This document shows positions 18,088 to 26,931 of a stretch of 48,077 nucleotides of DNA, in pieces (the stretch's first letter is position 1; the number at the start of each line of letters is the position of its first letter). A program made the position numbers and the translations under genes. Source of the DNA: Cytophagaceae bacterium SCN 52-12 (GTDB taxonomy: Bacteria > Bacteroidota > Bacteroidia > Cytophagales > Spirosomataceae); contig MEDT01000038.1 of the NCBI GenBank assembly GCA_001724175.1, positions 1-48,077 of the forward strand. The letters run 5' to 3'. The notes under the pieces were generated by a model that saw nothing but the letters and a program-made list of their open reading frames with translations, was not told where the DNA came from and did not search any database.

Positions 18088-20541
18088 ATGTTGCAAAACT
18101 ATATCAAAATCGCTGCCCGCGGTTTTAACAAAAACCGCATTTATAACCTGTTGAATCTTGCAGGCCTTATCACCGGATTCGTAGCCTTCCTGTTTATTGC
18201 ATTATACCTTGTACATGAAACCAGTTTCGACCGGTTTCATACCAGGGCAGACAGCATTTATCGCCTGACGGTGCACTTTACTTCCGGTACCGGTTACGAC
18301 ACGCACTTTGCCCGCGTAAATGCCGACTGGACGAAAACCATCCCCGATGAAATTCCGGAAGTAAAGCGGCTTATCCGCTTTCAAAACAATGAGCCCAAAT
18401 ATGTGCGTATAGGCCAGGAAAAATTCAGGCCGGACTATGCCTATTCCACTGATGCCGCCGTGTTTGAAGTGTTTGATTTCACCCTGCTGAAAGGAGATCC
18501 CCACACCGCGTTGCAGGAACCGTATTCAGTCGTGCTTACCAAATCACTGGCACAGAAATATTTCGGCCGGGAAGATGTGCTCGGCCAGGAATTGATTATT
18601 ACAGGCTATTGGAGCGTTGACGAAGAAACCTATAAGGTAACAGGCATCCTGGAAGATCCTCCTTCAAATACTCATCTGCCTGTTAACATGCTCACATCCT
18701 TTCGCAACGAAGCAGAGCGGTCATGGTGGGGTTATACGTATTTGCTGGTGAATGAACACGCCAGCACTGAAGATCTCAGGGAAAAAATTGAAAACCTGAT
18801 GGTAAAAAACGAAGGAGAGCAAAGCCGGGAAAGAACGGAATATGTGCTTCAGCCTTTAACCCGGATCCATCTTTACAGCGATCTGGCGCGCGAAATAAAA
18901 ACCAATGGCAATATTCTTTTTGTGAAGGTGTTTTCAGGGGGGGCTGTTTTTATACTGCTTATTGTGATGATTAATTTCATGAACCTGAGCAGCGTGATAG
19001 CCATTGGCCGGGCAAAAGAAATCGGGCTGCGCAAAATGTTGGGAGCACGCAAACGCCAGCTCGCAGCTTACGCTTTTGTTGAATCGGTACTGCTGAGCCT
19101 GATCGCGGCGCTGCTTGCCTGCGGTGCGGTGTACCTGCTGCTCCCTTCTATGAAAAATGTAGTCGCAATGGAAAACCTGTTGCCTTTCCGAACCATCGCG
19201 CTGGGTATGGGAACATTGGCCCTGCTTACAGGCGTATTGTCAGGATTCTATCCTGCCTTTATACTTATGTCCTTGTCTCCGTTGAATGTGATGAAAACCG
19301 CTAAAAGCCTGTCGCTGGCAAAAGGCGGGCATGGCTTTGGTTTCAGAAAAATACTGGTTACTGGTCAGTTTGCTTTATGCATGCTGCTGATTGGAAGCGC
19401 CATTGTGGCGAGGAAGCAGTTCAAATACCTGAATGAAAAGAATCTCGGCCTGACAAAAGAACAGGTCCTGGCGCTGACGAGTATGCCGGGCATGGCTACG
19501 GACAAGTTTAAAATTTTCAAAGACGAGCTTGAAAAAAAGCCGGGCATATCAGGCGTGAGCGCATGCCTCGAAGTTCCTTCGCGCGAGATCCGCGATGGCG
19601 GCACCGTGGAATATGAAGGCATGACCATCACAAAAGATGACGCTCCTTACATGGATATACAGGCGATCGACCATGATTTCATCGACGTGATGGGACTGAA
19701 GCTGCTGGCTGGCGAACGGTTGCCGAAAAGCCTGCACTACGAATCCATTCCCGACCTTACGAGCCCTGAAGCCGTACAGGAATACTTTTCCGGCAGGCGA
19801 AGGGCCTATATCATTAATGAAACGGCAATGCGTAAAATGGGCTGGACCGACCCGCAGGAAGCTATCGGCCGCAAAATTAGCTGGAGCCAAGCCGGGGGGT
19901 ATGCTTTACGGGATGGCCCGGTGACAGGCGTGGTCAAAGATTTCCACCAGGAAACCCTCAGGAACACGATTGATCCGGTAGTGATGGTTTTTGAACCGCT
20001 ATGGCTGCGGACATTCCTGGTAAAGCTGTCGACCGACCAGATCGGCGAAAGCATTGCAGCCGTAAATGAAACATGGAACCGGTTGTTTCCACAATACCCG
20101 TTTGAATATACATTTGTTGACGAACTGTACGAAAAGCTATACAAAAGTGAACAGCAGCAGCTTCAGCTTTTATACGCGCTTAGCGGCCTGGCTATGGTGA
20201 TTGCCTTTTTGGGACTATTCGGCCTAATAGCCTACTCGTTAAAAACGAGAGCCAGGGAAATTGCCATACGAAAAATTTTCGGAGCGGATTTCTTGCGGAT
20301 TGTAAGCATGCTTGGCAAAGAATATGTGGCGGTAGTGATCCTTGCTTCCGCAATTTCTATCCCGCTTAGCTATTACTTCGTATCGGTATGGCTGGAAAGC
20401 TATGCCTACCGTATCGCTGTTTCATGGACATATTACCTGGCAGCCGCTGGCATTATCCTGCTCATCCCCATAAGCACGATTATATACCACACCCTGAAAG
20501 GGATATCGGTAAATCCTATCGAAAGCCTTCGGCAGAATTAG
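18088..20541 (+). CDS. ABC transporter permease with two MacB/FtsX modules
   Basis: 817 residues. Two similar halves, each a periplasmic MacB-like core domain plus an FtsX permease domain. The first membrane helix is near 20-42; FtsX-1 is around 285-400 with RAKEIGLRKMLGARKRQL; a helix near 425-445 opens the second half; FtsX-2 covers about 690-810 with RAREIAIRKIFGADFLRI and ends in the typical ISVNPIESLRQN. This layout is the large Bacteroidota family of SalY/MacB-like permeases used in peptide or lipid export and stress response by mechanotransmission. No ATPase gene is next to it, so it must pair with an ATPase encoded elsewhere. Ends 11 bases before the convergent methyltransferase gene, with no terminator visible. 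Confidence 0.92.
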   Translation: MLQNYIKIAARGFNKNRIYNLLNLAGLITGFVAFLFIALYLVHETSFDRFHTRADSIYRLTVHFTSGTGYDTHFARVNADWTKTIPDEIPEVKRLIRFQNNEPKYVRIGQEKFRPDYAYSTDAAVFEVFDFTLLKGDPHTALQEPYSVVLTKSLAQKYFGREDVLGQELIITGYWSVDEETYKVTGILEDPPSNTHLPVNMLTSFRNEAERSWWGYTYLLVNEHASTEDLREKIENLMVKNEGEQSRERTEYVLQPLTRIHLYSDLAREIKTNGNILFVKVFSGGAVFILLIVMINFMNLSSVIAIGRAKEIGLRKMLGARKRQLAAYAFVESVLLSLIAALLACGAVYLLLPSMKNVVAMENLLPFRTIALGMGTLALLTGVLSGFYPAFILMSLSPLNVMKTAKSLSLAKGGHGFGFRKILVTGQFALCMLLIGSAIVARKQFKYLNEKNLGLTKEQVLALTSMPGMATDKFKIFKDELEKKPGISGVSACLEVPSREIRDGGTVEYEGMTITKDDAPYMDIQAIDHDFIDVMGLKLLAGERLPKSLHYESIPDLTSPEAVQEYFSGRRRAYIINETAMRKMGWTDPQEAIGRKISWSQAGGYALRDGPVTGVVKDFHQETLRNTIDPVVMVFEPLWLRTFLVKLSTDQIGESIAAVNETWNRLFPQYPFEYTFVDELYEKLYKSEQQQLQLLYALSGLAMVIAFLGLFGLIAYSLKTRAREIAIRKIFGADFLRIVSMLGKEYVAVVILASAISIPLSYYFVSVWLESYAYRIAVSWTYYLAAAGIILLIPISTIIYHTLKGISVNPIESLRQN

Positions 20542-20552
20542 GGCGGAAAGAA

Positions 20553-21605
20553 TTAGCCCGGGTTTTTAGCGGAGGCTATTCTCGCCGGGATCTGGAATCT
20601 TCCCGGAATCGCAGCATAACCTATTGGCTTCAGCGGCTTTAGCCCTGCCTCCTTCTGCCAGTCCTGCGTCTCGGCGATTGTCCAGGTTCCCGAAGTGCTC
20701 GTCAGGCCAAAAAACAAATTGCTGCTGGTACCTACCAATCCGCTTTTCCTATCGGCGTGCTCCGGATTTACAAACTCATTGATCACATATACGCCGCCGG
20801 GCTTCAATGCATCGGCCGCTTTTCTTGCAATAAACCTGTTTTCTTCCCAGCTGAAATGATGTGCCAGGCTCGACATGAGAATCAGATCATAGCTCTCAGG
20901 TACCAGATCGGTTTCCAGGATATTTCCCTGGATAGTCGTTATGCTATCTTCCCCGGGTTCTTCCTGAACATCCAATGCACCGGGCAGATCCAGTATATGC
21001 GCCTCCAGCGCCGGATAACGCGCCCTCAACGCCTTTACATGCAAGCCATGAGCACCTCCGATATCAAGCATCAGCCGGGCTTTTTCAGGCACCGGGCATT
21101 TCCGGGCAAATTCCTCCACTTCCGACCTGGCTACAGCCCGCATTGCGTTCTGGTACAGATCCCATTCTTCTTTATTGAAAGATTTGTGATAATCAACCCC
21201 CGAGCCTGTTTCGAGATAGGTTTCCAGGTGCTCCATCCATTTCCAGACCACCCGGTTATTGTAGACAAGCAAATCGGATAAGTCTGACCGGCTCTTTGAA
21301 CCCACCCATTTTCGGGCCATAGGCGAGAGCCGGTAACGGTGATTTTTACAGCTAAGATAGCCGGAAGAAGCTAATACGTTCAATAGCTGACGGGCGGGAG
21401 CAACCTGAAGACCGCAGGTCGCTGCGACTGCTTCCGCACTTTCCAAACCCGCTTCCACCGCATGAAAAACTCCTTTATCGGCGGCCAGGAGGACCGCCTT
21501 GGCTATAACCGGGAACATCTGCCCGTGGAGCAGGGGAAGAGGTACAAGGTTTAGCCGAAGCGCAAGCCATTCAAAAACATTTTCGGGAGATGTCTTTAGC
21601 TTCAT
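20553..21605 (-). CDS. O-methyltransferase with winged-helix dimerisation domain
   Basis: 350 residues. The N-terminal dimerisation/winged-helix domain (about 20-110, GVFHAVEAGLESAEAVAATCGL...LLNVLASSGYL) and C-terminal Rossmann domain with the SAM motif LMLDIGGAHGLHVKALRARYP (about 178-198) match the hydroxyindole or polyketide O-methyltransferase family. The histidine pair in LMSSLAHHFSWEEN is in the position of the catalytic base region. Such enzymes methylate hydroxyls on aromatic or quinone-like secondary metabolites. It is 36 bases downstream of carA and may be read through from it, though no biosynthetic cluster is visible. Substrate unknown. Confidence 0.85.
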   Translation of the reverse strand: MKLKTSPENVFEWLALRLNLVPLPLLHGQMFPVIAKAVLLAADKGVFHAVEAGLESAEAVAATCGLQVAPARQLLNVLASSGYLSCKNHRYRLSPMARKWVGSKSRSDLSDLLVYNNRVVWKWMEHLETYLETGSGVDYHKSFNKEEWDLYQNAMRAVARSEVEEFARKCPVPEKARLMLDIGGAHGLHVKALRARYPALEAHILDLPGALDVQEEPGEDSITTIQGNILETDLVPESYDLILMSSLAHHFSWEENRFIARKAADALKPGGVYVINEFVNPEHADRKSGLVGTSSNLFFGLTSTSGTWTIAETQDWQKEAGLKPLKPIGYAAIPGRFQIPARIASAKNPG

Positions 21606-21641
21606 ACATCAGATTAACGAGAAGACACCTCCCTTACTGCT

Positions 21642-22751
21642 CTACTTTGTGTAAGCGGCCAGCAGATCGGTAAAATTATCGAACAGGTAATGCGAATCGT
21701 GCGGGCCCGGTGACGCCTCGGGGTGGTACTGTACCGAAAACGCAGGCTTGTCCTTCAGACGAATACCTTCCACCGTCTTATCGTTGAGATTGACGTGGGT
21801 CACTTCTACATTCTCCGCTGCGTAGACATCATCCGCGATCACCCCGAAACCGTGATTCTGGGAAGTGACTTCGCTCCGACCGGTGATCAGGTTTTTAACA
21901 GGATGATTCAGCCCCCTGTGGCCGTTATGCATCTTGTAGGTACCGATGCCGCTTGCCAGGGCAAGAAGCTGATGCCCCAGACAGATCCCGAACAGAGGCC
22001 TTCCGGTAGCCAGCAAGTCATTCATTGTCACGACCGCATAATCCATGGAAGCGGGATCACCCGGTCCGTTTGAAATAAAATACCCGTCAGGCCCCCAAGC
22101 CAGTATTTCGGAGGTAGCGGTCCGGGCCGGGAAGACTTTACAAAAGCAGCCCCGGCTGGCAAGGTGGTTTAAAATGCTCTTCTTGACCCCGTAATCCATT
22201 ACGGCCACTCTCCATTTCGCAGTAGCCTCATCTCCTACATAATAAGCTTCCTTTGTACTGACTACCGAAGACAGCTCCAGGCCGGCCATGGAAGGGATCT
22301 TTCCCAGCTCGTCGCGAAGCTCTTTTTCATCCAGTATTTCAGAAGAGATAATGGCGTTCATCGCGCCCTTTTCCCGGATATGCCTGACCAGGTGGCGCGT
22401 ATCGATGTCGCTGATCCCGACGATATTGGCGCTTTCAAAATACGCCTGCAAGGAAGTATCTGCCTGCTGGCGGGAATATCCGTGCGAAAAGGAATTACAG
22501 ACCAGGCCGCTTATCTTGATCGAGGCCGACTCCTCTTCTTCCAGCAGCCGGACTCCGTAATTGCCGATATGCGAGGTAGTATTAACGATAATCTGACCGA
22601 AGTAAGACGGATCTGTATAGATTTCCTGATAACCCGTCATCCCGGTATTGAAACAAATTTCTCCACCGGTTGTCCCTTCCTGGCCAACGTGCGAACCACG
22701 ATAAGAGGTTCCATCTTCCAAAACCAACAACGCCTGTTTTGATTGCGACAT
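21642..22751 (-). CDS. carA: Carbamoyl-phosphate synthase small (glutamine amidotransferase) subunit
   Basis: 369 residues. N-terminal CPSase small-chain domain (ALLVLEDGTSYRGSHVGQEGTTGGEICFNTGMTGYQE) and C-terminal class I glutaminase with the nucleophile cysteine in LFGICLGHQLLALASG and the His-Glu of VQYHPEASPGPHD. It releases ammonia from glutamine and channels it to CarB for carbamoyl phosphate, the precursor of pyrimidines and arginine. carB is not in the window. It follows the ribosomal cluster after a terminator, a neighbourhood I recall from other Bacteroidota. Confidence 0.96.
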   Translation of the reverse strand: MSQSKQALLVLEDGTSYRGSHVGQEGTTGGEICFNTGMTGYQEIYTDPSYFGQIIVNTTSHIGNYGVRLLEEEESASIKISGLVCNSFSHGYSRQQADTSLQAYFESANIVGISDIDTRHLVRHIREKGAMNAIISSEILDEKELRDELGKIPSMAGLELSSVVSTKEAYYVGDEATAKWRVAVMDYGVKKSILNHLASRGCFCKVFPARTATSEILAWGPDGYFISNGPGDPASMDYAVVTMNDLLATGRPLFGICLGHQLLALASGIGTYKMHNGHRGLNHPVKNLITGRSEVTSQNHGFGVIADDVYAAENVEVTHVNLNDKTVEGIRLKDKPAFSVQYHPEASPGPHDSHYLFDNFTDLLAAYTK

Positions 22752-22835
22752 ATTTGTATAACCTGATTATAAAGAGGGATATCATCCCATGTGATGCTGT
22801 CAGTATACGATACCGGCTTCCCGGCAAACCGGGTG

Positions 22836-22843
22836 CAAAGTTG
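22836..22843 (-). promoter_or_regulatory. Possible promoter -7 box for carA
   Basis: On the minus strand CAACTTTG, one base off TAnnTTTG, lies about 85 bases before the carA start and directly past the ribosomal terminator. No clean TTG at the expected distance. Confidence 0.35.
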
Positions 22844-22846
22844 GAC

Positions 22847-22877
22847 AAAAAAAGGGTTAAACGAAAACGTTTAACCC
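22847..22877 (-). terminator. Rho-independent terminator ending the ribosomal gene cluster
   Basis: Perfect 10-base stem gggttaaacg/cgtttaaccc with a 4-base loop; on the minus strand it is followed by TTTTTTT. It lies 33 bases past the rplQ stop and separates the ribosomal operon from carA. Confidence 0.88.
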
Positions 22878-22909
22878 TCCAAATTCAAGCAATTGTGAAA
22901 GAATCCTGA

Positions 22910-23686
22910 TCAGGCATTGCGGCCGCCCAGCAATTCATCCTGCCATGCCTTCAGCTCATCCCATTTGCCTGCGGCAGCAAGCTCAGCTTGCTTAGGCCAG
23001 GTAGCAGGATCGTGGATCGCAAACTGAGCGCCTGCGTTATCCAGGATCTCGCGGATCTGCTCGGGCGCGGCTTCAGCCAGCTGAGCAAAAGTGGCGATAC
23101 CGGCCGTAGTCAGTACCTCGGCTATTTTAGGGCCGATTCCTTCGATTTTTTCAAGGTCGTCGGCTGCAGGCGCATCGACTTCAGGAGCCTCTTCCACCAC
23201 TACGCTTTCGATCACTTCGGCTGCTGCGACCGGCGCGGCTGCTTCGTCAGCGCCTTTCTTACCGCTGCCTCCACGACGGCTGCGACGGGTTTTGGCCGGT
23301 TTTTCGGCGTTGGCCAGCAGCAACGCATCGTTGAAATCAACGAGCTCAATAAGCGCTACCTCAGCGTTATCACCCAAACGATTACCAAGTTTGATAATAC
23401 GGGTATAACCGCCCGGCCTGTCTGCAATCTTGTCGGCTACCACATTGTAAAGCTCCTTTACGATCTCCTTATCTTTCAGGTAAGAGAAAACCACACGGCG
23501 GCTGTGCGTTGAGTCGTCCTTCGCCTTTGTAAGGAGAGGCTCGACATACTTCCGTAGCTCCTTTGCTTTTGCCAAAGTAGTTTCTATCCTTTTGTGCTGG
23601 ATCAGGGAGCCTGCCAGGTTAGATAACAACGCCTTGCGGTGTGATGAGGTTCTGCCTAAATGATTGTCTTTTTTTCCGTGTCTCAT
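22910..23686 (-). CDS. rplQ: 50S ribosomal protein L17 with long C-terminal extension
   Basis: 258 residues against about 115-130 for L17 in most bacteria. Residues 1-122 are a complete L17 core ([20 protein letters not shown]...). A basic stretch ([11 protein letters not shown], 134-144) and an Ala/Glu/Val-rich linker (145-175) follow, then a compact domain (176-258) that begins with a helix-hairpin-helix-like motif [19 protein letters not shown] (178-196) and ends [21 protein letters not shown] recall a similar domain in L21 and other proteins of Cytophagales. HhH motifs usually bind nucleic acid. Last gene of the cluster, just before the terminator; 192 bases after rpoA. Confidence 0.95.
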   Translation of the reverse strand: MRHGKKDNHLGRTSSHRKALLSNLAGSLIQHKRIETTLAKAKELRKYVEPLLTKAKDDSTHSRRVVFSYLKDKEIVKELYNVVADKIADRPGGYTRIIKLGNRLGDNAEVALIELVDFNDALLLANAEKPAKTRRSRRGGSGKKGADEAAAPVAAAEVIESVVVEEAPEVDAPAADDLEKIEGIGPKIAEVLTTAGIATFAQLAEAAPEQIREILDNAGAQFAIHDPATWPKQAELAAAGKWDELKAWQDELLGGRNA

Positions 23687-23701
23687 TGTTTTTGAAATTT
23701 A

Positions 23702-23732
23702 CCGGGGCTGTTTTTACAGTTGTTTCCCCCGG
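23702..23732. promoter_or_regulatory. Hairpin in the rplQ leader
   Basis: Nested inverted repeats: ccgggg/ccccgg outside and ctgt/acag inside with a TTTT loop, 16 bases upstream of the rplQ start. It could modulate rplQ translation or mark mRNA processing; no known element recognised. Confidence 0.4.
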
Positions 23733-23810
23733 CGGTCCGTTTCGAGCAGCGAAGCTATTTTACCGCGCTCCAGAAAGGTAACCTGTGAATAATTGTTTTT
23801 TTGGGGTATC

Positions 23811-23870
23811 AGGTTTTAGCTGTTAGGTTTTAGCCCATAGCTAACAGCTAAAACTCAATACCTAAAACCT
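23811..23870. repeat. Hairpin-forming intergenic repeat, copy C (rpoA-rplQ spacer)
   Basis: A perfect 14-base stem gttttagctgttag (23813-23826) with ctaacagctaaaac (23841-23854), loop 14 bases; the outer arms aggttttag/ctaaaacct (23811-23819 and 23862-23870) give an alternative fold. Units of GTTTTAG are repeated four times in both orientations. Shares the aggttttag/ctaaaacct arms with copy D. It ends 8 bases from the rpoA stop codon. Confidence 0.75.
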
Positions 23871-23878
23871 CCTGGCTA

Positions 23879-24868
23879 CTAGTCCTCGTCCAGACGGTAC
23901 TTGCTTACGTCCATACCGAAGCTCAGCTGCTTGTCCTGTACCAGCTGCTCCAGCTCCGTCAGCGATTTCTTACCGAAGTTCCGGAATTTCATCATATCGG
24001 AGATTTCCAGCTTGACCAGGTCTCCCAACGATCTTACATCGGCAGACTTCAGACAGTTGTAAGCCCGGACGGACAGGTCGAGTTCGGCAAGAGGCGTTTT
24101 GAGCAGCTTGCGCATACGCAGCATTTCCTCGTCTACCTGGTTTTCCTCCTCGGCTTTCTGCTTTTCGAACGTCATCGTCTGGTCCGAGAACAGCATAAAG
24201 TGCTGGATCAGGATGTTGGCGGCGCCTTTCAGCGCATCTTCCGGGTGTATCGAACCATCTGTCTGGATATCGATCAGAAGTCTTTCGTAATCGGTACGCT
24301 GCTCAACCCTTGTGTTCTCGACGCTATATTTTACATTCTTAATGGGTGTATAGATAGCGTCCATCGCGATGTGGCCGAAAGGAAGCTCCGTTCCTCTCGG
24401 TTCGTCGGCAGGTACGTAACCACGTCCTTTATCAAGGAACAATTCCATCTCAAACTCCTTCTTGTCGTCAACATGAGCAATGACCAGCTCCGGGTTCAAC
24501 ACTTCGAATGAGTTGGTGAATTTTCCCAAATCGCCTGCAGTCAACACAGAAATATTTTTCAGGTTAACAATGATACGGTTTTCAACCAGGTCGGAAACTT
24601 TCTTGAAACGAACCTGCTTGAGATTCAGAATGATCTCCGTAACGTCTTCTACGACGCCCTCGATAGAAGAAAACTCATGAAGCACTCCCGGAAACTTAAC
24701 ACTAGTAATGGCATAACCCTCCAGGGAAGACAGAAGGATCCGTCTGAGGGCATTACCGATCGTAACACCATATCCCTTCTCCAAGGGTTTAAACTCAAAC
24801 AACCCGTGAAAATCGTTTGCTTTTTCCATTACGACTTTATCGGGCATTTGGAATGCTAATATTGACAT
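23879..24868 (-). CDS. rpoA: DNA-directed RNA polymerase subunit alpha
   Basis: 329 residues. The N-terminal domain (1-230) carries the assembly motif [23 protein letters not shown]; the C-terminal domain (about 250-320) has the helix-hairpin-helix [22 protein letters not shown] and [16 protein letters not shown] that contacts UP elements and activators. It seeds assembly of RNA polymerase. Last-but-one gene of the alpha operon, between rpsD and rplQ as in most bacteria. Confidence 0.98.
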   Translation of the reverse strand: MSILAFQMPDKVVMEKANDFHGLFEFKPLEKGYGVTIGNALRRILLSSLEGYAITSVKFPGVLHEFSSIEGVVEDVTEIILNLKQVRFKKVSDLVENRIIVNLKNISVLTAGDLGKFTNSFEVLNPELVIAHVDDKKEFEMELFLDKGRGYVPADEPRGTELPFGHIAMDAIYTPIKNVKYSVENTRVEQRTDYERLLIDIQTDGSIHPEDALKGAANILIQHFMLFSDQTMTFEKQKAEEENQVDEEMLRMRKLLKTPLAELDLSVRAYNCLKSADVRSLGDLVKLEISDMMKFRNFGKKSLTELEQLVQDKQLSFGMDVSKYRLDED

Positions 24869-24961
24869 GGTCTATGTTCCTTTTTTTTGAGTAATTGACG
24901 GTTGATCAGTCCGTCTTTACTATTTTATTGCGATCGCAAAATGGCCCGAAGGCCAGAGATT

Positions 24962-24984
24962 CCCGGGCGGAAGGACCGCCCGGG
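24962..24984. promoter_or_regulatory. GC-rich hairpin between rpsD and rpoA
   Basis: Perfect arms cccgggcgg/ccgcccggg with the 5-base loop aagga, 16 bases past the rpsD stop. No T-run follows on the minus strand. In a cluster where S4 is expected to autoregulate, this may be a processing or partial-termination site that sets the ratio of S4 to alpha; inference only. Confidence 0.5.
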
Positions 24985-25000
24985 TTATTCAATCAAACTA

Positions 25001-25606
25001 TTATTTAGAGTACAACTCGACGATGAGCTGCTCGTTGATGTTTTCAGGAATATCAGCTCTCTCAGGATAAGACACAAACTTTCCAGTCAACTCCTTTCCG
25101 TCCCACTCCAGCCAGGCGAACCTTTTGCTGCTGTGGCCGGCAAGGCTGGTGGTGATAGCCTCCAGGGACTTGGATTTCTCCCGAACTGATATAATTTGAC
25201 CAGGAACAAGCGTATAGGAAGCAATGTTCACTACTTCGCCATCGACCATAATATGCTTGTGGGAAACCAGCTGACGGGCGGCACGCCTTGTAGGCGCAAT
25301 ACCCAAACGATAAACTGTATTGTCAAGACGGGCTTCGCAGAATTTCAACAGGTTCTCGCCGGTAATGCCGGGCTTAACATGCGCCTTCTGGAATACTCTC
25401 CGGAATTGTCTTTCGAGGATACCGTAAGTATATTTGGCTTTCTGCTTTTCAGACAGCTGAAGAGCATATTCCGACTTTTTCCCCCGACGGCCTTTGCCGT
25501 GCATACCGGGAGGGTAATTTTTCTTCGCAAGCGTTTTGTTGGCTCCTAATATCGGTTCTCCGAATTTCCTGCCAATCTTTGCTTTTGGACCTGTATAACG
25601 TGCCAT
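25001..25606 (-). CDS. rpsD: 30S ribosomal protein S4
   Basis: 201 residues. Primary 16S rRNA-binding protein starting assembly of the 30S body. The N-terminus [18 protein letters not shown] lacks the four-cysteine zinc site of the other S4 type, and the S4 RNA-binding domain is seen in [29 protein letters not shown]. In many bacteria S4 represses its own operon by binding the rpsM leader. Placed after rpsK and before rpoA. Confidence 0.98.
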   Translation of the reverse strand: MARYTGPKAKIGRKFGEPILGANKTLAKKNYPPGMHGKGRRGKKSEYALQLSEKQKAKYTYGILERQFRRVFQKAHVKPGITGENLLKFCEARLDNTVYRLGIAPTRRAARQLVSHKHIMVDGEVVNIASYTLVPGQIISVREKSKSLEAITTSLAGHSSKRFAWLEWDGKELTGKFVSYPERADIPENINEQLIVELYSK

Positions 25607-25690
25607 TTATGATTGTTTGAAATTACATTCCGCCATTCGTTAGCCCCAAGTTCCTAAACTAAGACTGGACGGAACTACTGAAAAAAAAAA

Positions 25691-26086
25691 TTAAACTCTT
25701 CTCCGTTTGGGAGGCCGGCAGCCATTGTGCGGCAGCGGCGTGATATCCCGGATGGTCGTTACCTCGATCCCGGAATTCTGGATGGTACGGATAGCAGACT
25801 CCCTGCCTGAGCCGGGGCCTTTTACAAATACTTCCGCCTTTCTCATCCCTAGGTCATACGCTACCTGTGCGGCCGACTGGGCAGCAGTCTGGGCAGCATA
25901 GGGAGTGTTCTTTTTAGAACCCCTGAAGCCCATCTTTCCGGCTGAGCCCCATGAAATCACCTGTCCTGAAGAATTGGTGATGGAGATAATGATATTGTTA
26001 AAAGAGGCCTTAATATGAACCTGTCCGACAGGCTCTACTATCACTACTCTCTTTTTGGCTTTGTCTTTTCTTTTGTTTTGTGCCAT
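25691..26086 (-). CDS. rpsK: 30S ribosomal protein S11
   Basis: 131 residues, with the family core [23 protein letters not shown] and the conserved C-terminus [18 protein letters not shown]11 sits on the 30S platform beside the anti-Shine-Dalgarno end of 16S rRNA. Starts 50 bases after the rpsM stop; 84 bases before rpsD. Confidence 0.98.
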   Translation of the reverse strand: MAQNKRKDKAKKRVVIVEPVGQVHIKASFNNIIISITNSSGQVISWGSAGKMGFRGSKKNTPYAAQTAAQSAAQVAYDLGMRKAEVFVKGPGSGRESAIRTIQNSGIEVTTIRDITPLPHNGCRPPKRRRV

Positions 26087-26136
26087 TTCAAACCCCTTGA
26101 GCGGGAATTTTTAATTTAGATAATCTGTGCTACAGG

Positions 26137-26514
26137 TTACTTACCAACCTTTTTCTTGTTGGCTACGGTCTTCCGTTTCCCTTTACGGGTCCTTGAGTTG
26201 TTCTTGGTCTTCTGGCCACGCAGCGGCAGGCCTTTCCGGTGACGGATGCCCCGGTAGCATGCAATGTCCATAAGACGTTTGATACTCAACTGAACTTCAG
26301 ATTTAAGAGCACCCTCTACTTTGAATTCGTTGGCAATAATCGAACGGATCGCTCCGGATTCCTCATCATTCCACTCGCTCACCTTTTTATTGACATCGAT
26401 TCCCGCCTGTTCGAGGATCCTTTTGGCCGAGCTGCGGCCGATACCATAGATATAAGTTAACCCAATTTCTCCCCGTTTTTTATCAGGAATGTCTACACCA
26501 GCTATACGTGCCAT
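26137..26514 (-). CDS. rpsM: 30S ribosomal protein S13
   Basis: 125 residues: [30 protein letters not shown] at the start (helix-two-turn-helix domain) and the basic tail [17 protein letters not shown] that reaches the P-site tRNA and the A-site finger bridge. Only 9 bases separate it from rpmJ upstream. Confidence 0.98.
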   Translation of the reverse strand: MARIAGVDIPDKKRGEIGLTYIYGIGRSSAKRILEQAGIDVNKKVSEWNDEESGAIRSIIANEFKVEGALKSEVQLSIKRLMDIACYRGIRHRKGLPLRGQKTKNNSRTRKGKRKTVANKKKVGK

Positions 26515-26523
26515 AATTGATTT

Positions 26524-26640
26524 TTATCCTTGTCTTTGTTTATATCTTGGATTTTTCTTGTTGATCACATAAATCTTGCCTTTGCGCCTGATCACCTTGC
26601 AATCAACGCTACGTTTCTTTACAGATGCTTTAACTTTCAT
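26524..26640 (-). CDS. rpmJ: 50S ribosomal protein L36, zinc-free type
   Basis: 38 residues read directly from the minus strand: [19 protein letters not shown], then [19 protein letters not shown]. The protein keeps the L36 framework and the KQRQG ending, but of the four zinc ligands only the second cysteine is left; the others are Ser, Asn and Tyr. It is therefore the zinc-independent form. Placed between infA and rpsM as expected. Confidence 0.95.
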   Translation of the reverse strand: MKVKASVKKRSVDCKVIRRKGKIYVINKKNPRYKQRQG

Positions 26641-26688
26641 TGTTATATATATTTTACGCTTTCCCGATTAAACAACCTTTCGCAGCCG

Positions 26689-26907
26689 TTACTTGTAACG
26701 GTAAACGATCCGGGCCTTCGACAGATCGTAGGGAGACATCTCCAGCTTCACCCTGTCGCCGGGCAGGATCTTGATATAGTGCATACGCATCTTCCCGGAT
26801 ATATGCGCAATTACCTCGTGTTTGTTTTCCAACTGCACCCGGAACATCGCGTTGGACAATGCTTCCACAATTACTCCGTCTTGTTCTATAGACGCCTGTT
26901 TTGCCAT
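26689..26907 (-). CDS. infA: Translation initiation factor IF-1
   Basis: 72 residues, a single OB/S1-like fold: [22 protein letters not shown]...[46 protein letters not shown], all hallmarks of IF-1, which occupies the ribosomal A site during initiation. Located between map and rpmJ, 24 bases after the map stop. Confidence 0.98.
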   Translation of the reverse strand: MAKQASIEQDGVIVEALSNAMFRVQLENKHEVIAHISGKMRMHYIKILPGDRVKLEMSPYDLSKARIVYRYK

Positions 26908-26931
26908 TCGCTGTGTATAATTGACTAGTTA

